From Enterovibrio norvegicus DSM 15893 (lineage in GTDB: Bacteria > Pseudomonadota > Gammaproteobacteria > Enterobacterales > Vibrionaceae), in the NCBI RefSeq assembly GCF_900115495.1, contig NZ_FOWR01000001.1:265964-329963 (forward strand): a DNA stretch of 64,000 nt, in the 5' to 3' direction. A program made the position numbers and the translations under genes. Under the pieces are notes generated by a model. That model worked only from the letters and a program-made list of their open reading frames with translations, searched no databases and was not told where the DNA came from. Below are positions 27,845 through 36,766 of this stretch, one piece after another (within the stretch, counting starts at the first letter, position 1; each line of letters opens with the position of its first letter).

Positions 27845-28309
27845 TTACCCCTGTGCTGATTCTTTCGCGGCTTGCTTAATGGCCTCACGGATTCGAACGT
27901 ACGTTGCACAGCGGCAAATATTTCCGTTCATCGCGGCATCGATATCGTTATCTGTGGGTGAAGGATTGTTAGCAAGGAGTGCGCTCGCCGCCATGATTTG
28001 GCCTGACTGACAATACCCGCATTGTGGCACTGCAAGTTCTTCCCACGCAGCTTGAATGGCTTTGGCGGCTTTTGTGTCAATGCCCTCAATGGTGGTGATA
28101 TGTTGCCCAACGACTGCTGAGACAGGGGTGACACAAGATCGAATTGGTTGGCCTGCCATGTGGACGGTACACGCGCCGCACTGAGCAAGACCACAGCCGA
28201 ACTTAGTGCCTGTGAGTTTGACATTGTCTCGAAGTGCCCACAAAAGCGGCGTTTCAGGTGGGACATCCAGCTCATGATCTTGCCCGTTAATATTGATAGA
28301 AACGGTCAT
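27845..28309 (-). CDS. 2Fe-2S subunit of the Mo-hydroxylase (IorA-like)
   Basis: The 154-residue protein carries the two [2Fe-2S] clusters of the XDH family: plant-ferredoxin-type Cys39, Cys44, Cys47 and Cys59, and the second cluster Cys97, Cys100, Cys132 and Cys134 (QCGYCQSGQI and ICRCATYVRI). It has no signal peptide and probably travels with the Tat-tagged large subunit. It is the first gene of a four-gene operon, with AAGGAG before its ATG. Electrons flow from the molybdenum site through these clusters. Confidence 0.94.
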   Translation of the reverse strand: MTVSININGQDHELDVPPETPLLWALRDNVKLTGTKFGCGLAQCGACTVHMAGQPIRSCVTPVSAVVGQHITTIEGIDTKAAKAIQAAWEELAVPQCGYCQSGQIMAASALLANNPSPTDNDIDAAMNGNICRCATYVRIREAIKQAAKESAQG

Positions 28310-28668
28310 GTTTTTCTCCTTCCATAGGGGTTTTATTCTTCTCGAGTGACGCAGCTACACTGCGCTCGGTAGGGTGGCGATATCACCCTTTGTGGATGCA
28401 TAAACCATTCAATATCAATCCACGTTGACTGCAAGTTACGCGTCTATTGGCTCGCGATCTTATAGGGCTTTAAACGTAGTGATGGATTATGATTTTAGGC
28501 AATAGCGGTCTACGACGTATTCTCATGTTAACTATGGCCACATTTCTGGTGATATGTTATCGAGATGTTCCTGTATTCTTGCCTATTTCTCCGAAGCTAT
28601 TGCCATTAGCGGGCTTGAGTACGCGTTAGGTGTCATAATCCTACGATCGATATTGAAAGAGAGTTTGC
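28310..28668. other. Divergent regulatory region of the hydroxylase operon
   Basis: A gene-free region between the operon and its likely AraC-type regulator. It contains one clear inverted repeat (28371-28389) near the operon side. No other signal is recognised. Confidence 0.5.
28371..28389. promoter_or_regulatory. Inverted repeat AGGGTG-N7-CACCCT, candidate operator
   Basis: Perfect 6-bp arms with a 7-base spacer (GCGATAT), about 60 bases upstream of the start of the 2Fe-2S gene and inside the divergent region. Confidence 0.35.
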
Positions 28669-29556
28669 ATGGAATTTAATTCAGAATTGGCTGAATACGT
28701 ATTCGAGCTAGCGAAGGGGAATTGTGTTCATCCTACGGCGATTGAAGGCTTGACGCTGTTTTCCTCGACACAAAATTTTCCTGTTATGCCAATTGTCCTG
28801 CAGCCTTCAATTTGTTTTGTGTTGCAAGGGAGCAAACAATTGAGTTCGGGGCAAAATGTCTATCAATATGACCCGTCTACTTACTTGATAAACTCTGTTA
28901 CACGTCCCGTTGACGCCAGTGTGTCGTGCGTTGAGCCCGCCAGGCCTTATGTCGGTGCGAGTTTACGTATTGATCGGCAGGTGGTTGGGCAGTTGATGAT
29001 GGAAATGAGTCAATGGCAGTCTGACAATGACCTTACACAGCAAATGGAACTCACACAATCAACGCCTATTACGCCAGAAATATTGGGAAATCTCGCTCGC
29101 TTGATTCGTATTGCTGACGATCCTATGGATCGGCAGGTATTGTCAGACTCTTTATGTAGAGAGCTTTATTATCAGGTTTTGAAAGGCCCTTCAGGGGGAT
29201 TGTTGCGCAATAGCGTGAACAACCATGCGGGCGCGAACCGAATTACGCCAGTGGTGCACTATATTGAGCAGCACTTTGAGCGAAATCTGGATATCGATGA
29301 AATATCTCATGTGGCTGGAATGAGCGCGTCAACATTGCATGAACATTTTAAGCAAGTGACCTCGGTATCTCCGATGCAATATGTAAAATCGTTGCGGTTA
29401 CATAAAGCGCGATCAATGTTGTCTTTGGGGTCTCAAGTGGCAGAAGTTTGCTATGCGGTAGGTTATAGCAGTCCATCTCAGTTCAGCCGTGAATTTAAGC
29501 GATACTTTGGTTTTACGCCGAGTGAAGCCAAGTCTGCGGTAATTGCGATTGGCTAG
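28669..29556 (+). CDS. AraC-family regulator with AraC_N domain
   Basis: The 295-residue protein has an N-terminal AraC_N (PF06719-type) cupin-like domain (VMPIVLQPSICFVLQGSKQLSSGQNVYQYDPSTYLI) and a C-terminal double HTH (residues about 195-290), with ISHVAGMSASTLHEHFKQVTSVSPMQYVKSLRLHKARSML and VAEVCYAVGYSSPSQFSREFKRYFGFTPSEAK. Such regulators often act on neighbouring oxidoreductase genes. Being divergent, it probably controls the Mo-hydroxylase operon. The inducer is unknown. Confidence 0.92.
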   Translation: MEFNSELAEYVFELAKGNCVHPTAIEGLTLFSSTQNFPVMPIVLQPSICFVLQGSKQLSSGQNVYQYDPSTYLINSVTRPVDASVSCVEPARPYVGASLRIDRQVVGQLMMEMSQWQSDNDLTQQMELTQSTPITPEILGNLARLIRIADDPMDRQVLSDSLCRELYYQVLKGPSGGLLRNSVNNHAGANRITPVVHYIEQHFERNLDIDEISHVAGMSASTLHEHFKQVTSVSPMQYVKSLRLHKARSMLSLGSQVAEVCYAVGYSSPSQFSREFKRYFGFTPSEAKSAVIAIG

Positions 29557-29583
29557 AAGATAGGCAGATAAAAACAGGAAAGG

Positions 29584-29612
29584 AGGTTCGAGTTTTCGTC
29601 TCGAACCTTACT
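29584..29612 (-). terminator. Hairpin between convergent genes
   Basis: AGGTTCGAG (29584-29592) pairs with CTCGAACCT (29600-29608). Read leftward it is followed by a T-rich tract (CCTTTCCTGTTTTT), so it best fits as terminator of the minus-strand barrel gene. Confidence 0.6.
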
Positions 29613-29638
29613 ATGGAAGAGTAGCGTTACATTAAAGA

Positions 29639-30190
29639 CTAGAGTTCGAATCTCACATTGAGATAGAACTGCTCTTTGTATAAACCATTGGCGCGATATG
29701 ATGCACCAATTGAGAGCGCATCGGTAGAGTGAAAGCGCCCCCCAATTTCAACCACACTTCGCGTGTCATCGGAATCAAAGGCCACTTGGCCAACCTGAAG
29801 GTTAGCTTCCATTTGTGGAAGCACCCACGCTCGAACGCCAATATTCACGCCGTAGGCGAGCTCACCCCAATCATGTTTGTCATCTTGAGGGAATTTGACC
29901 GAATAGACTTGCGCGTCACCATGCACATCGACAAAACCATTGATCGGTGCGTGAAATCCCGCGCCACCAGACGCAATCCAATCGCCCTCGAATTGGCTAC
30001 TGCCATTCACAATGAAATGTGCGCCGTCCATAAAGGCCAATCTTGCTTTCGCTGCTAACCCTGACGGATTAGAGGTAAAACCAACCTCAAGGTTGGTGTA
30101 ATTAAAATTTGTTGCCGAGGCAGCAGCGGAAAACAGGCCAAGTGAGAGTGCAATAGTTCGAATAACGCGTGTTCTTTTTCTAGTATTCAC
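29639..30190 (-). CDS. Outer-membrane beta-barrel-like protein
   Basis: The 183-residue protein has a signal peptide (MNTRKRTRVIRTIALSLGLFSAAASA) followed by alternating beta strands (NFNYTNLEVGFTSNP, AHFIVNGSSQFEG, WVLPQMEANLQVGQV). It ends FYLNVRFEL, with the terminal aromatic-rich strand typical of outer-membrane proteins. Eight strands would fit an OmpA/OmpX-sized barrel. No specific family is recognised; Vibrio has many such small porin-like proteins of unknown function. Confidence 0.65.
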   Translation of the reverse strand: MNTRKRTRVIRTIALSLGLFSAAASATNFNYTNLEVGFTSNPSGLAAKARLAFMDGAHFIVNGSSQFEGDWIASGGAGFHAPINGFVDVHGDAQVYSVKFPQDDKHDWGELAYGVNIGVRAWVLPQMEANLQVGQVAFDSDDTRSVVEIGGRFHSTDALSIGASYRANGLYKEQFYLNVRFEL

Positions 30191-30482
30191 AGCTTTCCAT
30201 GCCTTATCTATAAAGTATTACAACCGTTTGAGTGTATGAGTAGCTGGACGAAATTTGCAGGTGTGAAGCACATAAATTTGATGAAGATTACAAACAATTT
30301 CTCGTGCGAGGATTTCGGTAACATTTTTATGCAAACGGTGTGGTATCTTTGCATTTAATCACTAGTTCAAAGAAGCGGGATTTCGCTTTGTGGGCAACGG
30401 GTTCACGCATTACGTTGACGATCTCAGTACTTCACTGAACCTCACAGACACGCACACCCCTCAGAATATTCAGGTTTATTAC

Positions 30483-31982
30483 ATGCTTTCTACTCACAAA
30501 GCCCTCATGGTTCAAGGTACAACGTCAGACGCTGGTAAAAGTGTTTTGGTCGCTGGTTTGGGGCGTGTACTCGCGCGTCGAGGCATTTCCGTTGCCCCGT
30601 TTAAATCTCAAAATATGGCGTTAAACAGTGCTGTGACAAAAGACGGTGGCGAGATAGGCCGGGCACAAGCTTTTCAAGCCTTTGCTTGTGGTGTTGAGCC
30701 GACGGTTCATATGAATCCCATTTTGCTTAAACCAAACTCTGATTGTGCAGCACAAGTCATCGTACAAGGCAAAGCGACGGCGTCCATGGACGCAATTGGT
30801 TTTCAATCCTATAAAGCATTTGCGATGCCGCCTGTGATGGCGTCTTTTGAGATTCTTCAAAGCCAGTTCGAGACCATCTTGATTGAAGGTGCGGGTAGCC
30901 CCGCTGAAGTGAATTTACGTGCAAATGACATTGCAAATATGGGGTTTGCCGAAGAAGCCGATGTGCCCGTTATCATCGTTGCTGATATCGATCGTGGAGG
31001 GGTGTTTGCACACCTAACAGGCACGTTGAATTGCTTGTCTCAATCAGAACAAGACCGCGTTATTGGCTTTGTGATCAACCGATTTCGCGGCGACATTAAG
31101 TTACTAGAGCCCGGTTTAGATTGGCTGGAAGAAAAAACGGGCAAGCCTGTGATTGGGGTTATTCCTTATCTGCAAGGTTTGATGCTGGATGCGGAAGATG
31201 CCATTGATACTGCACAGTCAGACGATAAAGAATCGGAGTTATTCAATATTGTTGTTCCTGTGTATCCACGTGCCAGTAACCATACTGATTTCGATGCACT
31301 AAGAATGCACCCTCAGGTGAATCTTCAATTTGTCCGTCCGGGAGACCCATTGCCTGCTGCAGATTTGATCGTGCTTCCCGGAAGTAAGAGTGTGATCAGC
31401 GATTTGGCATCGTTACGTGCGTATGGCTGGGACAAGCACATCGCCAAGCACCTTCGCTATGGGGGCAAGATTGCGGGTATTTGTGGTGGGTATCAAATGC
31501 TGGGACAACGCATTGCCGATCCTTTTGGCATGGAAGGTGAACCTGCATCGGTAGAGGGGTTAGGTTACTTGCAGTGTGAAACCACAATAGAAAAAGAAAA
31601 GGTACTTACACAGAAAACAGGCACATTGGCATTACTGGGGCGTGAAGCACCAGTCAGAGGTTATGAGATCCACATGGGCGTGTCGACAGTCCATGGTAAA
31701 TCCCCTATATCATATAAAAACGAAGGCAGTGACAACGTTTTGTTCGATGGTTTGGTGAGTGAGGATGATGTGGTGTTGGGAACCTATTGGCATGGTGTGT
31801 TTGATTCGCCAGATGCTTGTGCATTGATCCTTCAGTGGGCGGGGTTGGAAAAAGCGAAACAATCAAACCTAGATGCGCTTCGAGAGAAGAGTATTGATGT
31901 ATTGGCTGATGCTTTGGAGGCGAATTTAGATCTTGATTTGCTTTTTCCTGAGCTGAAATTGCTTTCAAAGGAAGAGCGATAA
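30483..31982 (+). CDS. cobQ: Cobyric acid synthase CobQ
   Basis: The start at 30483 ([20 protein letters not shown]) gives 499 residues, normal for CobQ; the part of the frame upstream is not CobQ-like. The N-terminal dethiobiotin-synthetase-like domain shows [32 protein letters not shown] and [15 protein letters not shown]. The C-terminal glutamine-amidotransferase domain has the nucleophile Cys in [11 protein letters not shown] and a His in GTYWHGVFD. It amidates the corrin ring in cobalamin synthesis or salvage. No other cob genes and no recognisable cobalamin riboswitch accompany it. Confidence 0.93.
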   Translation: MLSTHKALMVQGTTSDAGKSVLVAGLGRVLARRGISVAPFKSQNMALNSAVTKDGGEIGRAQAFQAFACGVEPTVHMNPILLKPNSDCAAQVIVQGKATASMDAIGFQSYKAFAMPPVMASFEILQSQFETILIEGAGSPAEVNLRANDIANMGFAEEADVPVIIVADIDRGGVFAHLTGTLNCLSQSEQDRVIGFVINRFRGDIKLLEPGLDWLEEKTGKPVIGVIPYLQGLMLDAEDAIDTAQSDDKESELFNIVVPVYPRASNHTDFDALRMHPQVNLQFVRPGDPLPAADLIVLPGSKSVISDLASLRAYGWDKHIAKHLRYGGKIAGICGGYQMLGQRIADPFGMEGEPASVEGLGYLQCETTIEKEKVLTQKTGTLALLGREAPVRGYEIHMGVSTVHGKSPISYKNEGSDNVLFDGLVSEDDVVLGTYWHGVFDSPDACALILQWAGLEKAKQSNLDALREKSIDVLADALEANLDLDLLFPELKLLSKEER

Positions 31983-32102
31983 ACGGCGATTAACTGTCTG
32001 ATAGTGATAGAATAAAAATTTCGTCGCTCCTGCTTTTTACTTATTGCTAGCACATAATTACCACCAGTCAATACGCCGCGGTGATAAATATTTTTAAAAT
32101 CC

Positions 32103-32120
32103 TGTAAAAATAGGTTTGCA
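32103..32120. promoter_or_regulatory. TyrR box upstream of aroG
   Basis: TGTAAA-AATAGG-TTTGCA matches the TyrR consensus TGTAAA-N6-TTTACA with one difference. Its right half overlaps a possible -35 element (TTGCAC), as expected for repression by aromatic amino acids. Confidence 0.7.
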
Positions 32121-32216
32121 CTCACGTTGGATTGGCGATAAGTTAACGACATATGAAGGAAGCATACGTTGTTTTGAACAGACAAAATGACGGCAAGAAA
32201 TGAAAAAGGGTGAAAT

Positions 32217-33278
32217 ATGAGCATTTATCAAACAGACGACGTTCGCATCAGCAAAATCAAAGAACTTTTGCCGCCAGTCGCGATCCTAGAAAAATTCCCG
32301 GCAACAGATAACGCGTCAGAAACCGTGTTTAATGCTCGCCAATCCATCCATAACATTCTTAATGACCAAGATGATCGTTTGTTGATTGTTATCGGTCCAT
32401 GTTCTATCCACGATCCAGAAGCGGCCGTTGAGTACGCAAAAAAACTAAAACCTTTGCGCGAAAAACTGAAAGGTCAGCTTGAAATTGTTATGCGCGTGTA
32501 TTTTGAAAAGCCGCGTACAACAGTAGGCTGGAAAGGTCTTATCAACGACCCATACATGGATAACAGCTTCAAATTGAACGATGGTCTTCGTATTGGCCGC
32601 AAACTGTTGTTGGACATCACTGATATGGGTCTTCCAACGGCAGGTGAGTTTCTCGATATGATCACACCTCAGTACATGGGTGATTTGATCAGCTGGGGTG
32701 CAATCGGTGCGCGTACAACCGAATCTCAGGTTCACCGTGAACTGGCGTCAGGCCTTTCTTGTCCTGTTGGCTTCAAAAACGGTACTGACGGCAACATCAA
32801 GATTGCAACTGATGCGATTCGTTCAGCGGAATCTCCGCACCACTTTTTGTCTGTGACCAAATACGGCCATTCGGCGATTGTAGAAACTGCAGGTAATGAA
32901 GATTGCCACATCATTTTGCGTGGTGGTAAAGAGCCTAACTATTCCGCGGAGCATGTCTCTGCGATTCAAGAGCAGCTTGATTCTGCAAAACTACGTAACA
33001 AACTGATGATTGATTTCAGCCATGCAAACAGCAGCAAAGACTACAAACGCCAAGCGGTTGTTGCTGATGACGTAGCAAACCAAGTGGCTGGTGGTAACGA
33101 TGCTATCTTCGGTGTGATGATTGAAAGCCATCTCGTTGAAGGTCGTCAGGATCTGGTTGATGGTAAAGCTGCTGTATACGGCCAGAGTATCACTGATGCT
33201 TGTATTGGTTGGGAAATGACTGAGCAGGTTCTTCAACGTCTCGCTGATGCTGTAGAAGAGCGTCGCGCTGCAAAATAA
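32217..33278 (+). CDS. aroG: DAHP synthase AroG
   Basis: The 353-residue protein is closely similar to E. coli AroG over its whole length: DDVRISKIKELLPPVAILEKFPAT, LLIVIGPCSIHDPEAAVEYAKKL, MRVYFEKPRTTVGWKGLINDP, GAIGARTTESQVHRELASGLSCPVGFKNGTDG. It condenses phosphoenolpyruvate and erythrose 4-phosphate in the first shikimate-pathway step. The metal ligands (Cys in GPCSIHDP, the His/Glu/Asp near the C-terminus) are present. The feedback amino acid (Phe or Tyr) cannot be settled by eye; similarity favours the Phe type. A TyrR box lies upstream. Confidence 0.95.
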   Translation: MSIYQTDDVRISKIKELLPPVAILEKFPATDNASETVFNARQSIHNILNDQDDRLLIVIGPCSIHDPEAAVEYAKKLKPLREKLKGQLEIVMRVYFEKPRTTVGWKGLINDPYMDNSFKLNDGLRIGRKLLLDITDMGLPTAGEFLDMITPQYMGDLISWGAIGARTTESQVHRELASGLSCPVGFKNGTDGNIKIATDAIRSAESPHHFLSVTKYGHSAIVETAGNEDCHIILRGGKEPNYSAEHVSAIQEQLDSAKLRNKLMIDFSHANSSKDYKRQAVVADDVANQVAGGNDAIFGVMIESHLVEGRQDLVDGKAAVYGQSITDACIGWEMTEQVLQRLADAVEERRAAK

Positions 33279-33307
33279 TGCGCAACAGACAATAGATTGA
33301 ATTCGAG

Positions 33308-33337
33308 GCCCGTAGCATGATGCTGCGGGCTTTTTTT
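33308..33337 (+). terminator. Terminator of aroG
   Basis: GCCCGTAGCAT and ATGCTGCGGGC form a long stem followed by seven T residues. Confidence 0.9.
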
Positions 33338-33353
33338 ATGCGTGAAATTCAAT

Positions 33354-33365
33354 GAAAGCACTTTC
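33354..33365. promoter_or_regulatory. GAAAG-CA-CTTTC half-perfect palindrome
   Basis: Similar to the second, perfect palindrome about 330 bases downstream; possibly the distal member of an operator pair for DNA looping. Confidence 0.35.
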
Positions 33366-33681
33366 TTTACGCAGAGGGTAGGGAAAGCGGTATAAGTACG
33401 TGTTAGCCAAATTTTTAGGGTCAGAGTTTGGGTTTCTCAAACACGTTAGCGCATGAAATACGGTGATTGGTTAACGCTAAATTAACACTTGATAGAAAAG
33501 CTTGATTGACACGAGTGACAATAAAATGACGGTGGCGCCAATAACCCGTAAAAATAAGTGTAACCTGTGTCACTGAAATGAAAGATGCCGAAAATATCTT
33601 AATATTTGGTGGATTGTTATGTAACTTACCCATTTATGGTGGCCATGTTGGAATATTTGTTTGCTCTCAAATAAAGAGACC

Positions 33682-33699
33682 AAAGAAAGCGCTTTCTTT
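33682..33699. promoter_or_regulatory. Perfect 18-bp palindrome, LacI-family-type operator
   Basis: AAAGAAAGCGCTTTCTTT has dyad symmetry with the central CG step (GCGC core) typical of LacI/GalR-family operators. It lies about 100 bases before the sugar-symporter start. Confidence 0.6.
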
Positions 33700-33801
33700 T
33701 TGTGTTTTTAGAGGTATCTGTTGTTTGGCTCCGGTTTGAAGTCACTCGCACTAGACCGTTACTATCAGTACACGTATTCACATATGGTTAACAAATGAGT
33801 T

Positions 33802-35250
33802 ATGTCGCAAACTGAAGCAACAGCCAATCCTAGCAACGTAGTCAGAGCCGATGTTCCTATAAAGCAAAAAGGAGCATACGGTGCTGGTACACTCACACTC
33901 AACCTCCTGCCTGGAGCGCTTGGTGTATTTTCGTTCTTTTTGATCACCGCGTTTGGTATTGACCCGTTTTTAGCCGGTCTACTGGGTGGTCTTCCTCGGT
34001 TATTCGATGCCTTGACCGATCCAATCATGGGCTTTATCACGGATAACACCAAATCACGATGGGGACGCAGAAGACCTTATATCGTAGTTGGTGCAATCTT
34101 GAGTGGCGTATTCTTTGCGTTACTTTGGCAACTCGACCCTGAAGCATCTCAAGCGTATAACTTTTGGTATTTCCTCATTTTCTCGCTGATCTTCACCATT
34201 GGTAACACCATGTTCGCAACACCGTTTGTTGCCTTGGGTTACGAGATGACTTCTGATTACAACGAACGTACGCGTCTGATGGCGTTTGCTCAAACCATGG
34301 GTCAAATCGCTTGGATGATCGTACCTTGGTTCTGGGTAATGATTGCAGACCCTGAGCTGTTTGACTCCCAAGCTCAAGGTGTTCGCACGCTCTCATTGTA
34401 TGTGGCTGGTGCCTGTATCGTATTGGGTATTCTTCCGGGCTTGTTCTGTAAGGGTATTGATTCGAACAAAATGGAAAACCGTGCTGAAATTTCGTTTGCA
34501 ACTATTTGGACAAACTTAGCCGCGGTATTCTCTGGCATTAAGAAAGTGTTCAAAAACGGCCCATTCGTTAGATTGTGTAGCGCGACGTTCCTTGTCTTTA
34601 ATGGCTTCCAGCTTGTTGCTTCGTTTAGCTTCTTTATCATCGTATTCCACATGTTTGATGGCGATTATGGTGCAACAGGTAGCTGGCCAGCATGGTTCTC
34701 TACCATCAGTGCAATTACGACCGCGTTTTTGGTTATCCCGATCATTACTTGGATGGCAAATAAGTGGGGCAAACGTAACGCTTTCGTTATCTCAACCATG
34801 ATCTCTATTGTCGGTTATGCGCTGAAATGGTGGGGCTTCGATCCTTCAAACCCTTGGATGATCTTCATGCCTATCCCGCTGATGTCATTTGGTATTGGTG
34901 GTCTGTTCACATTGATGATGAGTATGACGGCGGATGTGTGTGACATGGATGAGCTGGATAACGGTATGCCACGTCGCGAAGGTACATTCGGCGCGATCTA
35001 CTGGTTGATGGTTAAACTCGGTCAGGCGCTAGCTCTAATCCTAGGTGGTCTAGTGATTAAGCTGGTCGGCTTTGATCCAGGCGCAGCAAGTCAATCTGCT
35101 GAAACGATGATTAACTTGCGTCTTGCAGACATCATCATTCCAGCATCAACGGCTGCACTCGCCATCCTGGTTATGTGGAACTATGACCTTACAGAAGAGA
35201 AAGCCCGCGCGATTAAAGCGAAGCTGGTTTCACTTCGTGGTGAGTTGTAA
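33802..35250 (+). CDS. GPH-family (MelB-like) sugar:cation symporter
   Basis: The 482-residue protein has twelve predicted helices. It carries the GPH signature in the first half: RLFDALTDPIMGFITDNTKSRWGRRRPYIVVGA, the conserved Asp-containing cation/sugar motif. Later VCDMDELDNGMPRREGTFGAIYWLMVKLGQALAL is also typical. Substrates are glycosides, pentosides or hexuronides with Na+ or H+. No glycosidase or sugar kinase is adjacent, so the sugar is unknown. A LacI-type palindrome upstream suggests repression relieved by its sugar. Confidence 0.9.
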   Translation: MSQTEATANPSNVVRADVPIKQKGAYGAGTLTLNLLPGALGVFSFFLITAFGIDPFLAGLLGGLPRLFDALTDPIMGFITDNTKSRWGRRRPYIVVGAILSGVFFALLWQLDPEASQAYNFWYFLIFSLIFTIGNTMFATPFVALGYEMTSDYNERTRLMAFAQTMGQIAWMIVPWFWVMIADPELFDSQAQGVRTLSLYVAGACIVLGILPGLFCKGIDSNKMENRAEISFATIWTNLAAVFSGIKKVFKNGPFVRLCSATFLVFNGFQLVASFSFFIIVFHMFDGDYGATGSWPAWFSTISAITTAFLVIPIITWMANKWGKRNAFVISTMISIVGYALKWWGFDPSNPWMIFMPIPLMSFGIGGLFTLMMSMTADVCDMDELDNGMPRREGTFGAIYWLMVKLGQALALILGGLVIKLVGFDPGAASQSAETMINLRLADIIIPASTAALAILVMWNYDLTEEKARAIKAKLVSLRGEL

Positions 35251-35290
35251 GCACGAGTATCGATGAGTCCTAGCACGGGACTAAGCGAGA

Positions 35291-35322
35291 AAACGGTTCA
35301 CTTCGGTGAGCCGTTTTTTTTG
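35291..35322 (+). terminator. Terminator of the GPH symporter
   Basis: AACGGTTCAC-TTCG-GTGAGCCGTT followed by eight T residues; the UUCG tetraloop adds stability. Confidence 0.92.
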
Positions 35323-35397
35323 CATCAAACAAAAGGTGTTAAGCATAAAGGTCTTCATAAGAAACAAGCGATACTAAGGAGAACGAGAGAATAAATG

Positions 35398-36519
35398 CTA
35401 TCTAAGTCCGTTCATGTCTCTGATGATTTGTTCGAAGATTTTGCTAGAGATATCGATGAGGGTATCAGGGAAATCATAATGTGGGTCATGCAATGGTGGG
35501 TGCTCTGTACCACTACCTAGGCCAAAGAAAGCCGATGGCCATTGTGCGGAGTAAGCTGAAAAGTCTTCTGACCAACGCATGGGTTCATTGAGATCGGCAT
35601 AATGAAAACCAATGTCCTTACAGGCTTGTTTTAGCAACATGTTGGCTTCACTGTGATTGATGGTTGCGTTGAAATTATCGTCCCAATCAATATCAAGCGT
35701 TAATCCGTCGCGATCTGCATATGCCTTCGCTCTTTCCTCAAGTCCTTCACACAATTGTTGGAAGCATTTATTACTATCACTTCGTAGTGTCACCATGAGT
35801 TGCCCTGATTCTGGTGTCGTGCCAAATGCTGGTTGTCCTAGGTTTACGTGGACAAGGGTTGCCATCGTTAGACCACCCAATGTGATAGGGAGAACGTCTA
35901 TGTCTTGCATGAGCTCCCGAATAGCAAATGTTGGGTTAATTGCACTCTCTGGGTACGCCGCGTGTGCTGTCTTGCCTTTAAAGGTGATGGACACCCCCGA
36001 AGAAGCGCAAGCAAATGTATTTTCTCGACACAGTATTTGCCCCAATGGATAACCTGGAACGTTGTGGTATCCAAAGGCATAGTCAATTTTCCCCTTATCC
36101 CATTTCTCATCGCTTAGCATCGCGAGCGCACCCTGACCATTTTCTTCTGATGGCTGGAAAATCATCGTCACGGTGCCACGCTGCAAGGTGAACAATGATA
36201 ATCGATATGCCAATGCCATGAGGCTCGCAGAATGCCCGTCATGGCCGCATGCATGCATGATGCCGTCATGTTCAGAACTATGCTGATGGACGGCGATTTC
36301 GTTAATGGGAAGCGCATCCGTGTCTGCTCGAAAAAGTAAGTGAGGGCCCGGCAATCCGCTGTCTATTTTCACCACTACACCGTGCCCACCTACATCTTCA
36401 ATGGGCGAATAGCCAAATGTTCGTAAGGTTTTCACAAGGAGCTCATGCGTTCTTTTTTCAGAACCAGAAAGTTCGGGGGAGCGATGAAGTTTGTGGCGGA
36501 ATAGAATCGGATTAAACAT
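35398..36519 (-). CDS. M20-family amidohydrolase (HipO/IAA-amino-acid hydrolase type)
   Basis: The 373-residue protein has the M20D pattern: LHRSPELSGSEKRTHELL at the N-terminus, FRADTDALPI, the metal-site segment GIMHACGHDGHSASLM, the catalytic Glu in FQPSEENGQGA, the metal His in FGYHNVPGYPLG and a C-terminal HPPLHDPHYDF. The dimerisation (lid) domain spans about residues 170-280. These enzymes hydrolyse N-acyl amino acids or related amides; the substrate is unknown. It is a single-gene unit, convergent with the GPH symporter. Confidence 0.9.
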   Translation of the reverse strand: MFNPILFRHKLHRSPELSGSEKRTHELLVKTLRTFGYSPIEDVGGHGVVVKIDSGLPGPHLLFRADTDALPINEIAVHQHSSEHDGIMHACGHDGHSASLMALAYRLSLFTLQRGTVTMIFQPSEENGQGALAMLSDEKWDKGKIDYAFGYHNVPGYPLGQILCRENTFACASSGVSITFKGKTAHAAYPESAINPTFAIRELMQDIDVLPITLGGLTMATLVHVNLGQPAFGTTPESGQLMVTLRSDSNKCFQQLCEGLEERAKAYADRDGLTLDIDWDDNFNATINHSEANMLLKQACKDIGFHYADLNEPMRWSEDFSAYSAQWPSAFFGLGSGTEHPPLHDPHYDFPDTLIDISSKIFEQIIRDMNGLR

Positions 36520-36706
36520 AGCAACCCTCGTGATTATGAAAATTAGCCCACTACCATACGCGCGCAGTTAATGAGATTTTGTGACATAGATCTTATCTAA
36601 AACGTGAAAGCGTAGAGGGTTTAAAAACTGTAACAGTTGTGGCGGGGAGAGGGCATTTTAGGGTGTGATTTTAAAAGGAAATTGACGGATGAAAAAGGAA
36701 AAGAAA

Positions 36707-36733
36707 AAAGGCGGATGTCATATCCGCCTTAAA
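36707..36733 (-). terminator. Terminator of the yceI-cytochrome b561 operon
   Basis: AAGGCGGAT and ATCCGCCTT form a stem around GTCAT; read leftward it is followed by a T-rich tract (TTTTTTCTTTTCC). Confidence 0.85.
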
Positions 36734-36766
36734 TAAAACTAATAAAGTGAGCAGGTTGCGTTGTGA

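Larger units (their letters stand above)
33279..33801. other. Intergenic region with two operator-like palindromes
   Basis: About 520 bases between aroG and the GPH symporter. After the aroG terminator it holds two GAAAGC-type palindromes (33354-33365 and 33682-33699) and otherwise nothing that I can recognise. The stretch 33420-33640 is AT-rich with no coding signal. Confidence 0.6.

Noticed and set aside
29584..29612. Terminator for the AraC gene on the plus strand
   Set aside because: After the stem the plus strand reads TACTATGG with no T tract; the hairpin fits better for the minus-strand gene.
30191..30482. Cobalamin riboswitch before cobQ
   Set aside because: No recognisable B12-box or conserved GCCACTG-like core by eye; a covariance search would be decisive.
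32721..32914. Minus-strand ORFs inside aroG, rnb, deaD and other genes
   Set aside because: They overlap well-supported genes in other frames and carry no family signal.
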